Positions 24,844 through 33,620 of a stretch of DNA of 64,000 bases are shown piece after piece. The stretch lies in contig DCVT01000015.1 in NCBI GenBank assembly GCA_002328075.1, forward strand, positions 1 through 64,000. The letters run 5' to 3'. Origin of the DNA: Anaerolineales bacterium UBA2181 (lineage in GTDB: Bacteria; Chloroflexota; Anaerolineae; Promineifilales; UBA4811). The notes beneath the pieces were generated by a model. It searched no databases. It was not told the origin of the DNA and saw only the letters and a list, made by a program, of their open reading frames with translations. Position 1 is the stretch's first letter. Every line of letters starts with the position of its first letter. A program made the translations under genes and the position numbers.

Positions 24844-25527
24844 ATGAAGCTTTCTGTGATCATCCCGTGCTACAACGAGCGGACAACGATTCAGGAGATC
24901 GTACAGCAGGTCCGGGCCACCGGTCTGGTGCATGAAATCATCGTTGTGGATGACGGATCCACTGACGGCACACGGGAGATTCTGAAAGCGATGGATGGTC
25001 AGCCGGGAGTCAGGTTGATCCTTCACGAGACGAACCGGGGCAAAGGGGCAGCGGTCCGGACGGGTCTGCAAAACGCCGTCGGCGATGTGATGCTTGTCCA
25101 GGATGCGGATTTGGAGTATGACCCCCGTGATTATCCGGCTCTGCTCAAACCAATTCAGGAAGGACGGGCCAAAGCCGTCTACGGCTCCCGGTTTCTCGGC
25201 GGGCCGCGGCGCGCGATGTTCTTCTGGCACATGCTGGGGAATCGTTTCCTAACACTGATCACGAACCTTCTGTTTGACACCATTCTCTCCGATATGGAGA
25301 CCTGCTACAAGGTATTCACCGCCGATATCGCTGCCAACCTTGACCTCAAGTCCTCGGGCTGGGGTTTTGACCCAGAGATCACTGCTAAGATACTGCGCCA
25401 GGGCGTGCGCATCTATGAAGTGCCCATCAGCTACACCGGCCGGGAATTTGAGGAAGGCAAAAAGATCGGGTGGTGGGATGGATTCACCGTACTTTGGACG
25501 CTGATCAAGTACCGTGTTGTCGGATGA
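24844..25527 (+). CDS. GT2-family glycosyltransferase (polyprenyl-phosphate sugar transferase-like)
   Basis: A 227-residue GT-A glycosyltransferase resembling dolichol-phosphate-mannose synthase. It has SVIIPCYNERTTI, the UDP/GDP-binding VVDDGSTDGT, and the metal-binding triad VQDADLEYDPRDY, followed by VYGSRF and DMETCYKVF. It has no C-terminal membrane helices, so it is a cytoplasmic or peripheral enzyme making a lipid-linked sugar. An AGGTGAGG site supports the ATG at 24844. The next gene is a GT-C enzyme that could use such a donor; the stop and start overlap (ATGA). Confidence 0.9.
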   Translation: MKLSVIIPCYNERTTIQEIVQQVRATGLVHEIIVVDDGSTDGTREILKAMDGQPGVRLILHETNRGKGAAVRTGLQNAVGDVMLVQDADLEYDPRDYPALLKPIQEGRAKAVYGSRFLGGPRRAMFFWHMLGNRFLTLITNLLFDTILSDMETCYKVFTADIAANLDLKSSGWGFDPEITAKILRQGVRIYEVPISYTGREFEEGKKIGWWDGFTVLWTLIKYRVVG

Positions 25528-27071
25528 TCCGGCCTAGCTCCCGACGATTGCCTGCCGAGACCACTGCTGGGAGCGGGCAGATGAAAGTGTTGGCTTGCGG
25601 TGGGCTGTTGCTATTAGCCTGGTGGCTGCGGGTGCAGTCGCTGAACGGTCCGCGTTTCCATCCGGACGAGGCGCTTTTCGCGAGTTATGCCCGCGCGATA
25701 GCCGTCTGGCGGGACCCGTTGTTGCAGGGTGTCCTGGTGGACAAACCGCCACTGCTATTCTACCTTCAAGCTCTCTGCTATCCTTTTCTCGGCCCAAAGG
25801 AGATGGCAGCCCGCTTGCCTTCGCTAGTGGCGTCGACCCTGACAGTTGCGCTCTGCCTGGCTTTGACGAAGCATCTCTGCCGTCGCGTGCGGGAGTGCGT
25901 CACGGAGGAGGGGGCAGATCCTCCGCGAGAGACAATGGGTAGTTTGATCGCCGGCGTGATCGTGGTCCTATCGCCCATGGCGGTGGCTTTTAGTCCCACG
26001 GCTTTCACCGATCCCCTGGCCGTGATGTGGGGAACGGCGGCCGTGCTGGCCGCAGCGAGCAAGCGGTATGGCAAGGCCGGGCTTTTCCTGGGTCTTGGCA
26101 TGGCGACCAAGTACCAGGCCGGTCTCTTTTCCCTCTTGGTGGTGCCGCTGTTGGCCAGCGACCCGGATCGTGGGCGGCGGGTGACGAGCTGCGGAGGAGC
26201 AGGTGCGTGGGCCAGGTGCGCGGCGGGTGTGCTGGTGCCCTTGAGTCTGGTAGCCGGCTGGGATTGGGCTCGTTCTGGACGGTTATCGCTGCTGGAAACC
26301 CAGTGGCTGAGTTACGGCGGACTACGCTTTGCCTATTCGGAAGATCTCTGGCCCCGCCTAGTGGACTGGCTGCGCCTGGGTCGGTGGGTCGTCGGTGCCA
26401 AGTCCGTGGGCCTGATCGTGGTGGCATTAGGCATCGCCTGGATTGCGTCAGTTGCGGCCGGGGGCCGACGACGTGGCTCGGACGGTGTGGGGATTCTCTT
26501 GGTGTTCTGGTTGGCAGCGTATGGCGCGCTTCACTGGCTTCTTGAGGTGCCGGTGTGGGACCGGTATTTGTTGCCGGCAGTTCCCGTTTTGGCCGCGTTG
26601 GCTGGCTGGCTGGTAGCGCGGCTGTTGGGGACGGGGACCGTGACCTGGATCCTGGTGGGAGTTTTCCTGATCAGCATGCTGCCGAGTTCGCTGGCCAGTG
26701 CGCAGGGCAAGTTGCCGCTGGGCGGCGACCACGGCACGTTCGATGGCATGGAACAGGTCGCTTCATTTTTCGCTGACCAACCCTACGGCACGGTATTGTA
26801 CGACCATTGGCTGAGTTGGGAACTGTACTATTACCTTTTTGACAGCCGGGTGTACATCTCCTGGTTCGCTGACCCAGAAGCATTGATCCGTGATCTGACA
26901 GCGTTTGGCGCGAACTCTCCCCGGTATCTTGTCATTCCCGCCTGGGAGGATGCCGAGCCGATCCTCCGGGCGCTTGATGTTGCCGGCTTTTCCGCGCTGT
27001 CTGCCCTGCAAGCGCATCGCAGCGATGACTCGGTGGCGTTCTTGGTATGGAGGATCGCCGGTGGCACCTAA
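25524..27071 (+). CDS. PMT/ArnT-like GT-C glycosyltransferase, polytopic membrane protein
   Basis: A 515-residue protein with about ten transmembrane helices. The first extracytoplasmic loop contains GPRFHPDEALFASYARAI, with the acidic Asp-Glu pair that is catalytic in GT-C enzymes of the PMT/ArnT type, and VDKPPLLFYLQAL, another family signature. It should move a sugar from a polyprenyl phosphate to an acceptor on the outer face of the membrane. Start overlaps the GT2 stop by 4 bases. The GT2 product is a plausible donor source. Confidence 0.84.
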   Translation: MIRPSSRRLPAETTAGSGQMKVLACGGLLLLAWWLRVQSLNGPRFHPDEALFASYARAIAVWRDPLLQGVLVDKPPLLFYLQALCYPFLGPKEMAARLPSLVASTLTVALCLALTKHLCRRVRECVTEEGADPPRETMGSLIAGVIVVLSPMAVAFSPTAFTDPLAVMWGTAAVLAAASKRYGKAGLFLGLGMATKYQAGLFSLLVVPLLASDPDRGRRVTSCGGAGAWARCAAGVLVPLSLVAGWDWARSGRLSLLETQWLSYGGLRFAYSEDLWPRLVDWLRLGRWVVGAKSVGLIVVALGIAWIASVAAGGRRRGSDGVGILLVFWLAAYGALHWLLEVPVWDRYLLPAVPVLAALAGWLVARLLGTGTVTWILVGVFLISMLPSSLASAQGKLPLGGDHGTFDGMEQVASFFADQPYGTVLYDHWLSWELYYYLFDSRVYISWFADPEALIRDLTAFGANSPRYLVIPAWEDAEPILRALDVAGFSALSALQAHRSDDSVAFLVWRIAGGT

Positions 27072-30030
27072 CAAACGGCGAGACGACAGGATGGACAGGA
27101 AATCGCGAAACCGTGCTGCGCGACAGAGGCGCCCGCGGTTGGCTCAATGGCTGGCGCTGACCCCGCTGTTGGGGGCGTTTTCCGCTGTGGTGCTGTTCTA
27201 CTGGAAGCTGCTATTCACCAACCAGATCTTGGCGCGAGGCGACACGTTCTTCTACATCTACCCCTATTGGACTGCGGCTGCGGAAGGACTGCGCGCCGGC
27301 CGCCTGGCACTGTGGAATCCTTTTCTCTTTATGGGCGCACCCCTGTTGGCGAACAGCCAGGCAGGGTTGCTCTATCCGCTGAATTGGCCCCTGTGGCTTG
27401 TGCTTGACGTGCCCAAAGCCGTCAGCGTGAGTATCGCCCTACATGTGGGCATGGCGCTGCTTTTCGCCTACAAACTGGTCCGGCATGGCCTTCACCAAAG
27501 CCGGCTAGCGGGCGTCGCGGCTGGTCTTCTGTTCGCGTTAGGTGGATACTTTTCTGCCCAGGTGGAGCACGTAAACCAGGTCCAGGGACTGGCGTGGCTG
27601 CCAGCCGTCCTTTGGTTGATCTCCGGATGTGGAGCAAGCCGTCACTCCCGGGTTTTGCGGCTGTGTCTGCTGGCGCTGGTGTTGGCCATGCAGGTGCTGG
27701 CCGGACACACGCAGGCATCGTTCATCACGTTGGTTGGCGGTGCAGTATACGGTGGCTGGCTTTCATGGAGCATGGCCAAACAGTCTGGCGGCAGGGGGGC
27801 GCCGGTCAACGGTGCAGACAAAGGCTGGGGGCCAAGGCGGGTTTTCCTGTCGTGGCTTGGCTGGCCGTTAATCTGCTTGGTCTTGGCAGGTGCGTTGGCG
27901 CTCCTATTGGCAGCGGCCCAGGTGCTTCCAGCCCAGGAGCTTTTACAGCATTCTATCCGATCCACCGGATTGCCGGCTGACGAAGCCGTCTCGTTTTCGC
28001 TGCATCCGCTCCTCCTCGGCCGCTCGTTGCTTCCGGCTGCAGGCGAAACGCTGTTCAGTGAGTACGTGGCGTTTCTGCCCCTCACGGCACTGTTATTGGC
28101 TTTGGCGGGATTGAGCGCTGGTTGGCGGCGGCCGGCCGTCAAGGCGACTGCGCTGCTTGCCTTTACCGGGCTCTTTTTCGCGCTGGGAGCAGCCAATCCG
28201 GTTTACCTGCTGCTGGTGCGCTTGGTACCGGGTTTTGACCTGTTTCGGGCGCCAGCGCGCTGGTTGGCGCTGTACGCGCTGGGCACGGCCGTGTTGGCCG
28301 GCGTCGGGCTGGATGCGGCGGCGGCAGGCGGTAAGGCAACACTCAAGCGTCCACTTGCGGCCTGGTGTCTGCTGTGTGCAGTTTTGGTAGGCTGGTCATT
28401 TCTGGCTCCGATGCTGGCGCCGGCGCTACCGGCCGTGCCCGAGTCCATCGTGACGGCGCCGAACTGGACTACAGTGACCATGTGGGCAATTGAAGCGGTG
28501 GTGGCTATCGCTCTGGTCTGGCTGGTGGGGCGAACCGGTGCCGATCGAACGGTGCAATTGATGCTTTTGGTCTGCCTGGCAGTCCTCCTGATATCCTCGC
28601 GCGCGTTGCCGTATAACCATCCCACCGCAGCAGAAGCCCATAGTGGGCTCCGACCGGCGGTGGCGCATCTCAAGGCCGCTGCGTCGCTCGACGGTCACGC
28701 CGCGCCTGGAAGGTTCCTGAGTGTTTCGGATCTGTTGTTCGACCCAGGCGACAGCGGCGAGTTGAAATCGATCTACTCGGACCAACTGGACGAGGCAGCC
28801 TTGTATGACCTGATCATTGCCACCAAGCAGAAGGAGGTCTTGACACCTAATCTTCCGCTCAACTGGGAGGTGCCGGCTGTGGATGGTTATGATGGCGGCC
28901 TGCTACCGTTGGCGAAATACACTGCATTGGTGCAACGGATGCTGCCTGACGGCGGTGTCGCGACAGACGGGCGGTTGCGGGAGAACCTTAATGAAGTGCC
29001 AGACGGGCGTTGGTTGAAGCTGTTCAATGTGCGTTTTGTGGTGACAGACAAGGTGGGAGACGCCTGGGCCGACGGATTCTATTTCGACTTGCAGCACCGC
29101 GCGCTTTTGGACGGAGCCAACGCGGCTGTTCGGCTGCCGTACCTGCCCCAATTTGAGAGCACTGGTGCAGGGATTGTGGTTCAGCGTGATGACAGTCCCG
29201 CTGGAGGAGCATTGGGAGAAGTATTGCTTGATTTTGAAAGTGGGCGGCAGGAAGTCTTGACGCTGACGGCTCCGGGTCAATCAGGGCTCACCCTGTGCAC
29301 CGATGCCGATGGCACAGAGTGGGTCGTCTCGTGGCTGAGATGGTCTCAACCTGGAATCCTGACCGGCCTCAGCTTCCGCCTAACGCCAAGCAGCATGACT
29401 CCCAATCTACACATTGGCGGGCTCACTCTCTTGGACCACCGCGATGGGAGTTTCCAGAGCCTGGTGGTTTCCATCCGCGGCAGTTTCCGTCTGGTCCATT
29501 CGGGAGACGTCAAGATCTACGAGAACCTGGATGTATTGCCTCGCGCGTGGCTGGTCGGCCGGTGGCGCTGGTCAATGGATGACGAGCAGACTCTGACCCT
29601 GCTGCAGAGCGAGGGGTTTGACCCGGCAGCAGAAGTTGTGTTGGCCGGCACAGGACTGCCAGGCGAGCGGACTCTGGAAGTGGCCGGAGCGACCGTGATC
29701 GTACTGGTCTACGAGCCGGAGCGCGTTATCGTACAGGTGGACGCACCGCACGATGGCTGGTTGGTTCTGAGCGATGCGTTTTACCCCGGCTGGGAGGCGA
29801 GCGTGGACGGAAATCGGGCGACCATTGAACGGGCGGATGTGCTGTTCCGCGCGATTCGCGTCAGTGCCGGAAGCCACCAAGTGAGCATGCGATTCCGGCC
29901 GACCAGTCTCCGCGTGGGTGCCGTGATCAGTGTGGTGGCGTTGCTCTCTGTGCTGCTGGTTGCCGGTTGGTCCTTGGCAGGTACTAGCGCACGTCCAATC
30001 GGTTCAGAGTCACAACGCCGTTCTGAATGA
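27061..30030 (+). CDS. YfhO-like large membrane protein
   Basis: A 989-residue protein with about 12-13 transmembrane helices in its first 530 residues (GDTFFYIYPYW, GAPLLANSQAGLLYPLNW near the N-terminus, typical of YfhO) and a large extracytoplasmic beta domain ending in the family pattern FYPGWEASVDGNRATIERAD and SAGSHQVSMRFRP before a last helix. YfhO proteins are GT-C-like and act in glycosylation of envelope polymers. The start is a GTG at 27061, decided by a GGAGG at 27049-27053 with 7-base spacing; it overlaps the previous gene by 11 bases. The 3' end overlaps the convergent amidohydrolase-like gene by 47 bases. Confidence 0.86.
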   Translation: MAPNKRRDDRMDRKSRNRAARQRRPRLAQWLALTPLLGAFSAVVLFYWKLLFTNQILARGDTFFYIYPYWTAAAEGLRAGRLALWNPFLFMGAPLLANSQAGLLYPLNWPLWLVLDVPKAVSVSIALHVGMALLFAYKLVRHGLHQSRLAGVAAGLLFALGGYFSAQVEHVNQVQGLAWLPAVLWLISGCGASRHSRVLRLCLLALVLAMQVLAGHTQASFITLVGGAVYGGWLSWSMAKQSGGRGAPVNGADKGWGPRRVFLSWLGWPLICLVLAGALALLLAAAQVLPAQELLQHSIRSTGLPADEAVSFSLHPLLLGRSLLPAAGETLFSEYVAFLPLTALLLALAGLSAGWRRPAVKATALLAFTGLFFALGAANPVYLLLVRLVPGFDLFRAPARWLALYALGTAVLAGVGLDAAAAGGKATLKRPLAAWCLLCAVLVGWSFLAPMLAPALPAVPESIVTAPNWTTVTMWAIEAVVAIALVWLVGRTGADRTVQLMLLVCLAVLLISSRALPYNHPTAAEAHSGLRPAVAHLKAAASLDGHAAPGRFLSVSDLLFDPGDSGELKSIYSDQLDEAALYDLIIATKQKEVLTPNLPLNWEVPAVDGYDGGLLPLAKYTALVQRMLPDGGVATDGRLRENLNEVPDGRWLKLFNVRFVVTDKVGDAWADGFYFDLQHRALLDGANAAVRLPYLPQFESTGAGIVVQRDDSPAGGALGEVLLDFESGRQEVLTLTAPGQSGLTLCTDADGTEWVVSWLRWSQPGILTGLSFRLTPSSMTPNLHIGGLTLLDHRDGSFQSLVVSIRGSFRLVHSGDVKIYENLDVLPRAWLVGRWRWSMDDEQTLTLLQSEGFDPAAEVVLAGTGLPGERTLEVAGATVIVLVYEPERVIVQVDAPHDGWLVLSDAFYPGWEASVDGNRATIERADVLFRAIRVSAGSHQVSMRFRPTSLRVGAVISVVALLSVLLVAGWSLAGTSARPIGSESQRRSE

Positions 30031-31291
30031 TCACCTGCACCGCCTCCAAGGCGGTGAGGTCCTCCAACGGATCCCGGGGCAGAACCATCAGGCTTGCGGT
30101 CTTGCCTGCCGCCAGGATTCCCAGATCGGGCAGCGACAGGAATTCGGCAGCGTCGATCGTCGCAGATCGAAGCGCCTGGCTCTCGGTCAACCCAGCTTCC
30201 ACCAGGAGCGCTAGCTCGCGTAGCAGGCTGGCACCGTGGGACATGTTGGGGCCGGCTGTCCCCGATCCGGCCAGGAGTATGACGCCGGCTTGATGCGCCA
30301 GTCGGGCGTTCAGTTTTGCAGCGACCAGTGACTGGGAGAACGTCTCTTGGCGCGCCTCAACCGCCGCCAATGTCGGGATGTACGCCGCCCCCCTCTCTCT
30401 CATGGCGCTCAACAACTCACCGTCGACTTGTTGACCGGCTGCGTTTACGCCGCCTGCCAACGCGTCGGCGCCAGCGGTTACCGCCTGGCGGGCTTCCTCC
30501 AACGAAGAGGTCTCGACAACGACCCGCAGGCCGAATCCGTGAGCCTGCTGCACAATCGCGCTCAATACTTCGTCGTCCATCAGCGAAAAGACTCCACCGT
30601 AGGCGGAGTAACAGACGCTGATGAGGTCCACTCCCCGGCTGGCCAAGGCCTGGACCCCGGCTCTGGCGTCCTCTACGCTGGATATGGGGCGCACAACTTC
30701 TTCCAGCCGACCCGGAAAGCGGTCTGCGCCAGGGCATCCGTCAGGCGCGGTCAAGATGGGTCCAGACGCCAAGAGCAGCGGACCGGCGAGATCGCCGCGA
30801 GCGAGCAGATTTCGGGTATTCAGTGCGCTGTCCAGTCCGCCGGCCAGGTCCTGAATGACCCCAATCCCCGATTCGACCGCGCCCCGTCGGTGATCAGGCA
30901 ACGATCGGGTGACCTCCCAGAACCATTCACCGCTTCGGTAATCAATCTCTTCGCCCGTCGGGGACTCGAAATAAACCGCCGAATCGATGAGCATGGGAAT
31001 GACCACGCTGCCCGGCACATTCAGGACGTTAGCGCCGGCCGGTGCTCGGCCTCCCGGTTCAATGCTCCAAACGCGGTTGGCGCTGATGAGAACGGTGGCA
31101 TTATACCGCGCTACGGCTCCCGTTGGGTTGATCACCGTTGCACCGGTGATCGCAGTCAGCGCCGGCTCTTCACCCTGTGGCGGCCGGTACAGCTCTTGAT
31201 AGTAGGCGATGATCAGCAGAATCCCCATCATCACCATGAAAGCCAAGATGCTGGCCAGTATTCGGAACAAGACTGCCATGTATCGCGACAT
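29984..31291 (-). CDS. Membrane-anchored amidohydrolase homologue lacking metal ligands (predicted pseudoenzyme)
   Basis: A 435-residue protein with an N-terminal transmembrane anchor (residues 5-30) and an imidazolonepropionase/prolidase-like amidohydrolase fold outside the membrane. The frame of the family is unmistakable (GIGVIQDLAGG; LTESQALRSATIDAAEFLSL; LGILAAGKTASLMVLPRDP), yet each metal site is replaced. The HxH after PGLID reads PMLIDSAVY (Ala105, Tyr107), the two later His positions lie in VVVETSS and GADALAGG, and the catalytic Asp position reads LLAGSGTAG. An AGGAG site supports the ATG at 31291. It is intact, so selection seems to keep it as a binding or structural protein. Divergent from the amidase_3 gene. 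Confidence 0.82.
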   Translation of the reverse strand: MSRYMAVLFRILASILAFMVMMGILLIIAYYQELYRPPQGEEPALTAITGATVINPTGAVARYNATVLISANRVWSIEPGGRAPAGANVLNVPGSVVIPMLIDSAVYFESPTGEEIDYRSGEWFWEVTRSLPDHRRGAVESGIGVIQDLAGGLDSALNTRNLLARGDLAGPLLLASGPILTAPDGCPGADRFPGRLEEVVRPISSVEDARAGVQALASRGVDLISVCYSAYGGVFSLMDDEVLSAIVQQAHGFGLRVVVETSSLEEARQAVTAGADALAGGVNAAGQQVDGELLSAMRERGAAYIPTLAAVEARQETFSQSLVAAKLNARLAHQAGVILLAGSGTAGPNMSHGASLLRELALLVEAGLTESQALRSATIDAAEFLSLPDLGILAAGKTASLMVLPRDPLEDLTALEAVQVIIQNGVVTLNRLDVR

Positions 31292-31311
31292 CGCGCTCTC
31301 CTGATCTATCC

Positions 31312-31340
31312 ACAGTACCACAGGCGAGTTTGCGTGTCAA
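31312..31340 (-). promoter_or_regulatory. Promoter of the amidohydrolase-like gene
   Basis: Perfect TTGACA (31335-31340) with TACTGT (31312-31317) after a 17-base spacer on the minus strand. Confidence 0.6.
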
Positions 31341-31355
31341 AAAACAGAACACCGA

Positions 31356-31383
31356 TTGCGCAGACTGCAACTTGGAGTATGAT
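31356..31383 (+). promoter_or_regulatory. Promoter of the amidase_3 gene series
   Basis: TTGCGC (31356-31361) and TATGAT (31378-31383) with a 16-base spacer. The promoter at 34565 has the same -35 and spacing. Confidence 0.55.
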
Positions 31384-31407
31384 TGGGCTGGGCGAAAGGA
31401 GAACAGA

Positions 31408-32157
31408 TTGACCGGAATGCGCAACAAACCGTGGGCCAGCCCCTTGTATGTGTTGTACCTGGCAGGTGCGATGGCCGCCATGTTTGCGGTGTATCTTTGG
31501 CTGGCCCCCGGAGGACATACGGCGCCGCAGGCGCAGACCGAGGGGGAACTGGCCATCATCCCGCCCAAGGCGATGCCTGTAGCGCCATCGGTGTTGCGTT
31601 CGTCGCAAGGGTTCGGCCGCATCCGAGTGGGTATCATCGCCGGTCATGCAGGCTTTGATTCGGGTGCCGTGTGCGACGACGGGTTGACCGAGGTAAGCGT
31701 CAATACCTCCATCGCTGGCCTGGTGGTTAATCGGCTGCAGCGGGAAGGCATTGCCACCGACCTCCTGAAGGAATTCGATCCACGCCTGGAAGGGTACGTG
31801 GCCACAGCGCTGGTGTCGATCCACGCAGATTCGTGCATATATCCGGAAGCCACCGGATTCAAGGTGGCGAGCCTGGAGGGAAGTACCAACGCGGCTAACC
31901 GGTCACTGGTTGATTGCCTGACGAGGCACTATGCGGAGCGGACCGGGCTACCGTTCCACGAGCATAGCATCACCTATGACATGACGCAGTATCACGCGTT
32001 CAACGAGATTGCGCCGCTCACAGCAGGTGCGATTATCGAGGTGGGCTTTATGCTGGCTGACCGCGTGTTCTTGACTACGCAGCCGGAACTGGCAGCGGAC
32101 GGAATAACTGAGGGCATCCAATGCTTCATCAGGGAGCAGCGCCTGCAGGCTCAATAG
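31408..32157 (+). CDS. Membrane-anchored N-acetylmuramoyl-L-alanine amidase (amidase_3)
   Basis: A 249-residue protein with one N-terminal transmembrane helix (LYVLYLAGAMAAMFAVYLWL) and an amidase_3 zinc hydrolase domain. The ligands and catalytic Glu are all visible: His in IIAGHAGFDSG, Glu in LTEVSVN, His in VSIHADSC, and Glu in IIEVGFM. It removes stem peptides from peptidoglycan at the membrane surface, acting in daughter-cell separation or wall turnover. The start is probably the TTG at 31408, six bases after AAAGGAG; an ATG at 31417 is also possible. It overlaps the L,D-transpeptidase gene by 37 bases. Confidence 0.88.
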   Translation: MTGMRNKPWASPLYVLYLAGAMAAMFAVYLWLAPGGHTAPQAQTEGELAIIPPKAMPVAPSVLRSSQGFGRIRVGIIAGHAGFDSGAVCDDGLTEVSVNTSIAGLVVNRLQREGIATDLLKEFDPRLEGYVATALVSIHADSCIYPEATGFKVASLEGSTNAANRSLVDCLTRHYAERTGLPFHEHSITYDMTQYHAFNEIAPLTAGAIIEVGFMLADRVFLTTQPELAADGITEGIQCFIREQRLQAQ

Positions 32158-33245
32158 GCAGCTACCCAGACGCAAACCGATCGCGAACGGATCGGCTCCT
32201 CGCTGCGGCGCAGGCGTCGGCGCGCCTGGGCCGGCACAGCGACGCCCGTCACCTTCTCTGGGTGGCCCTTCGTCAGGAACCGGATCGAGCCGAATTGTGG
32301 ATCTGGTTGGCCGGAGTGGCGCCTTCGCCGCGTGCCGCAATGGCTTATTTGGCGCAAGCTTTGGCCCTGGATCCGGGAAACCCGCGCGCTCGCGCCGGCC
32401 TTCGATGGCTGCGCAAGCCGGCGGCGGTCAGCCCCGTACTTGCCGTTACCTCACCGTCATGCAGCGCTCGGCCGGCCACATCTGGCGATGCACCTGGCCG
32501 GCGCTGGCGCTATGGATGGGCGTTGGCTGTCGTGGCAGCGGCAGCATTGGTTTTGTCTGTTTCGTTGCCTCGTTTTCCCGCGTTGGCGGCCTCACGGTCC
32601 ATGGACACTGCGCGAGTATTGGAAGTCGTTGCGCCTCCAAATGGGTTGTTGCCGGCTTCCATGTCAACCCTGGTTGTGTCATCGGTTACCGTCACGGACG
32701 TGCTTCCGACCCGTACACCACATCTGCCACCCACATGGACTCCAACCGCCACGTCAACTCCCGATCCGACCCCGACGGAGACGCTGACCCCGACGCCGAC
32801 AACGGTACCTGCGCCTACCGCCACACCTGCGCCTCCGTCGCCCACCTGGGTTCCGACTGGAGTGCCTACCGCCGTCTCACCAGTGACAAGCGGGGTACGA
32901 TGGATAGATGTCGATCTGACTAATCAACTGCTTATTGCGTATGAGGGCGATACCGCGGTACGTTGGGTATCGGTCTCTACCGGTCTGCCCGACACACCCA
33001 CGGTGGCAGGCCAATTCCGGATCTATGTCAAGTACGAGTCCACCTTGATGACGGGAGACCATTACTATCTCCCTAATGTCCCATACACGATGTACTATTA
33101 TCGCGGATATGGTCTGCATGGTACGTATTGGCACAGCAATTTCGGCCGGCCGATGAGCCATGGCTGCATCAACCTACCCACACCGGAGGCCGAGTGGCTC
33201 TATCACTTCGCCGCTATTGGAACCCTGGTCAACATCCACTACTGA
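32121..33245 (+). CDS. YkuD-type L,D-transpeptidase with TPR-like cytoplasmic segment
   Basis: A 374-residue protein. Residues about 25-98 form TPR-like helices (DARHLLWVALRQEPDRAELW ... LALDPGNPRARAGL) of a type I associate with Chloroflexota proteins. A transmembrane helix (WALAVVAAAALVLSVSL) and a long Thr/Pro-rich wall-spanning linker (about 195-258) follow, then a YkuD domain with the catalytic motif SHGCINLPTPEAEWLY. It should form 3-3 cross-links in peptidoglycan or attach proteins to it. The Thr/Pro linker is encoded by low-complexity DNA at 32690-32880 but remains in frame. Overlap with the amidase gene suggests coupled synthesis. Confidence 0.9.
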   Translation: MLHQGAAPAGSIGSYPDANRSRTDRLLAAAQASARLGRHSDARHLLWVALRQEPDRAELWIWLAGVAPSPRAAMAYLAQALALDPGNPRARAGLRWLRKPAAVSPVLAVTSPSCSARPATSGDAPGRRWRYGWALAVVAAAALVLSVSLPRFPALAASRSMDTARVLEVVAPPNGLLPASMSTLVVSSVTVTDVLPTRTPHLPPTWTPTATSTPDPTPTETLTPTPTTVPAPTATPAPPSPTWVPTGVPTAVSPVTSGVRWIDVDLTNQLLIAYEGDTAVRWVSVSTGLPDTPTVAGQFRIYVKYESTLMTGDHYYLPNVPYTMYYYRGYGLHGTYWHSNFGRPMSHGCINLPTPEAEWLYHFAAIGTLVNIHY

Positions 33246-33257
33246 GCGAGGCGAATT

Positions 33258-33587
33258 GTGGAACTCGACATCATCCTGTATTCACGAACCTTCAGCTGTC
33301 CTTATACGCTGATGGCCAAGAAGGTCCTCAATCAAAATCGTGTGCCCTACAAGGAAATTCTCATTGACCGAGACCCTGTAGCGCGGCGGTGGATGGTTGA
33401 CTGGACGGGCTATGAGGCAGTACCCACCATTGTCGCTGCCGCTGCCGGTACTGTTTTTCCGTTGGATGCGCCGACCCCCCTGGCAAAGGGCGCGAGTCCC
33501 CGCGGCGTGAACCGAGGTTCGATGATAACCGAACCGACTGAGCAGGAATTCATTCACTGGCTCCGGCGAAACCAGTTCATTCGCTGA
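33258..33587 (+). CDS. Glutaredoxin-like protein, monothiol-type active site
   Basis: A 109-residue thioredoxin-fold protein: ELDIILYSRTFSCPYTLMAKKVL with a single Cys in the CPYT site, VPYKEILIDRDP, and EAVPTIV supplying the cis-Pro. The C-terminal helix EQEFIHWLRRNQFI matches glutaredoxin-like families such as NrdH/MtrU-type proteins. Between the cis-Pro strand and the last helix there is an extra loop (TPLAKGASPRGVNRGS). The GTG start has a GCGAGG site. It could reduce a disulfide or handle glutathione-like thiols; the precise partner is unknown. Confidence 0.82.
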   Translation: MELDIILYSRTFSCPYTLMAKKVLNQNRVPYKEILIDRDPVARRWMVDWTGYEAVPTIVAAAAGTVFPLDAPTPLAKGASPRGVNRGSMITEPTEQEFIHWLRRNQFIR

Positions 33588-33620
33588 TCCTGCAGCCCTG
33601 GCGGCCTCTGGGTGCTTTTT

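Noticed and set aside
30347..31411. 354-codon + frame opposite the amidohydrolase-like gene
   Set aside because: The minus-strand frame has clear family motifs and a promoter; the + frame has none.
32690..32880. Repetitive CCGAC/ACGCC-rich DNA, possibly a satellite or CRISPR-like repeat
   Set aside because: It encodes the Thr/Pro linker of the L,D-transpeptidase in one frame, with no spacers.
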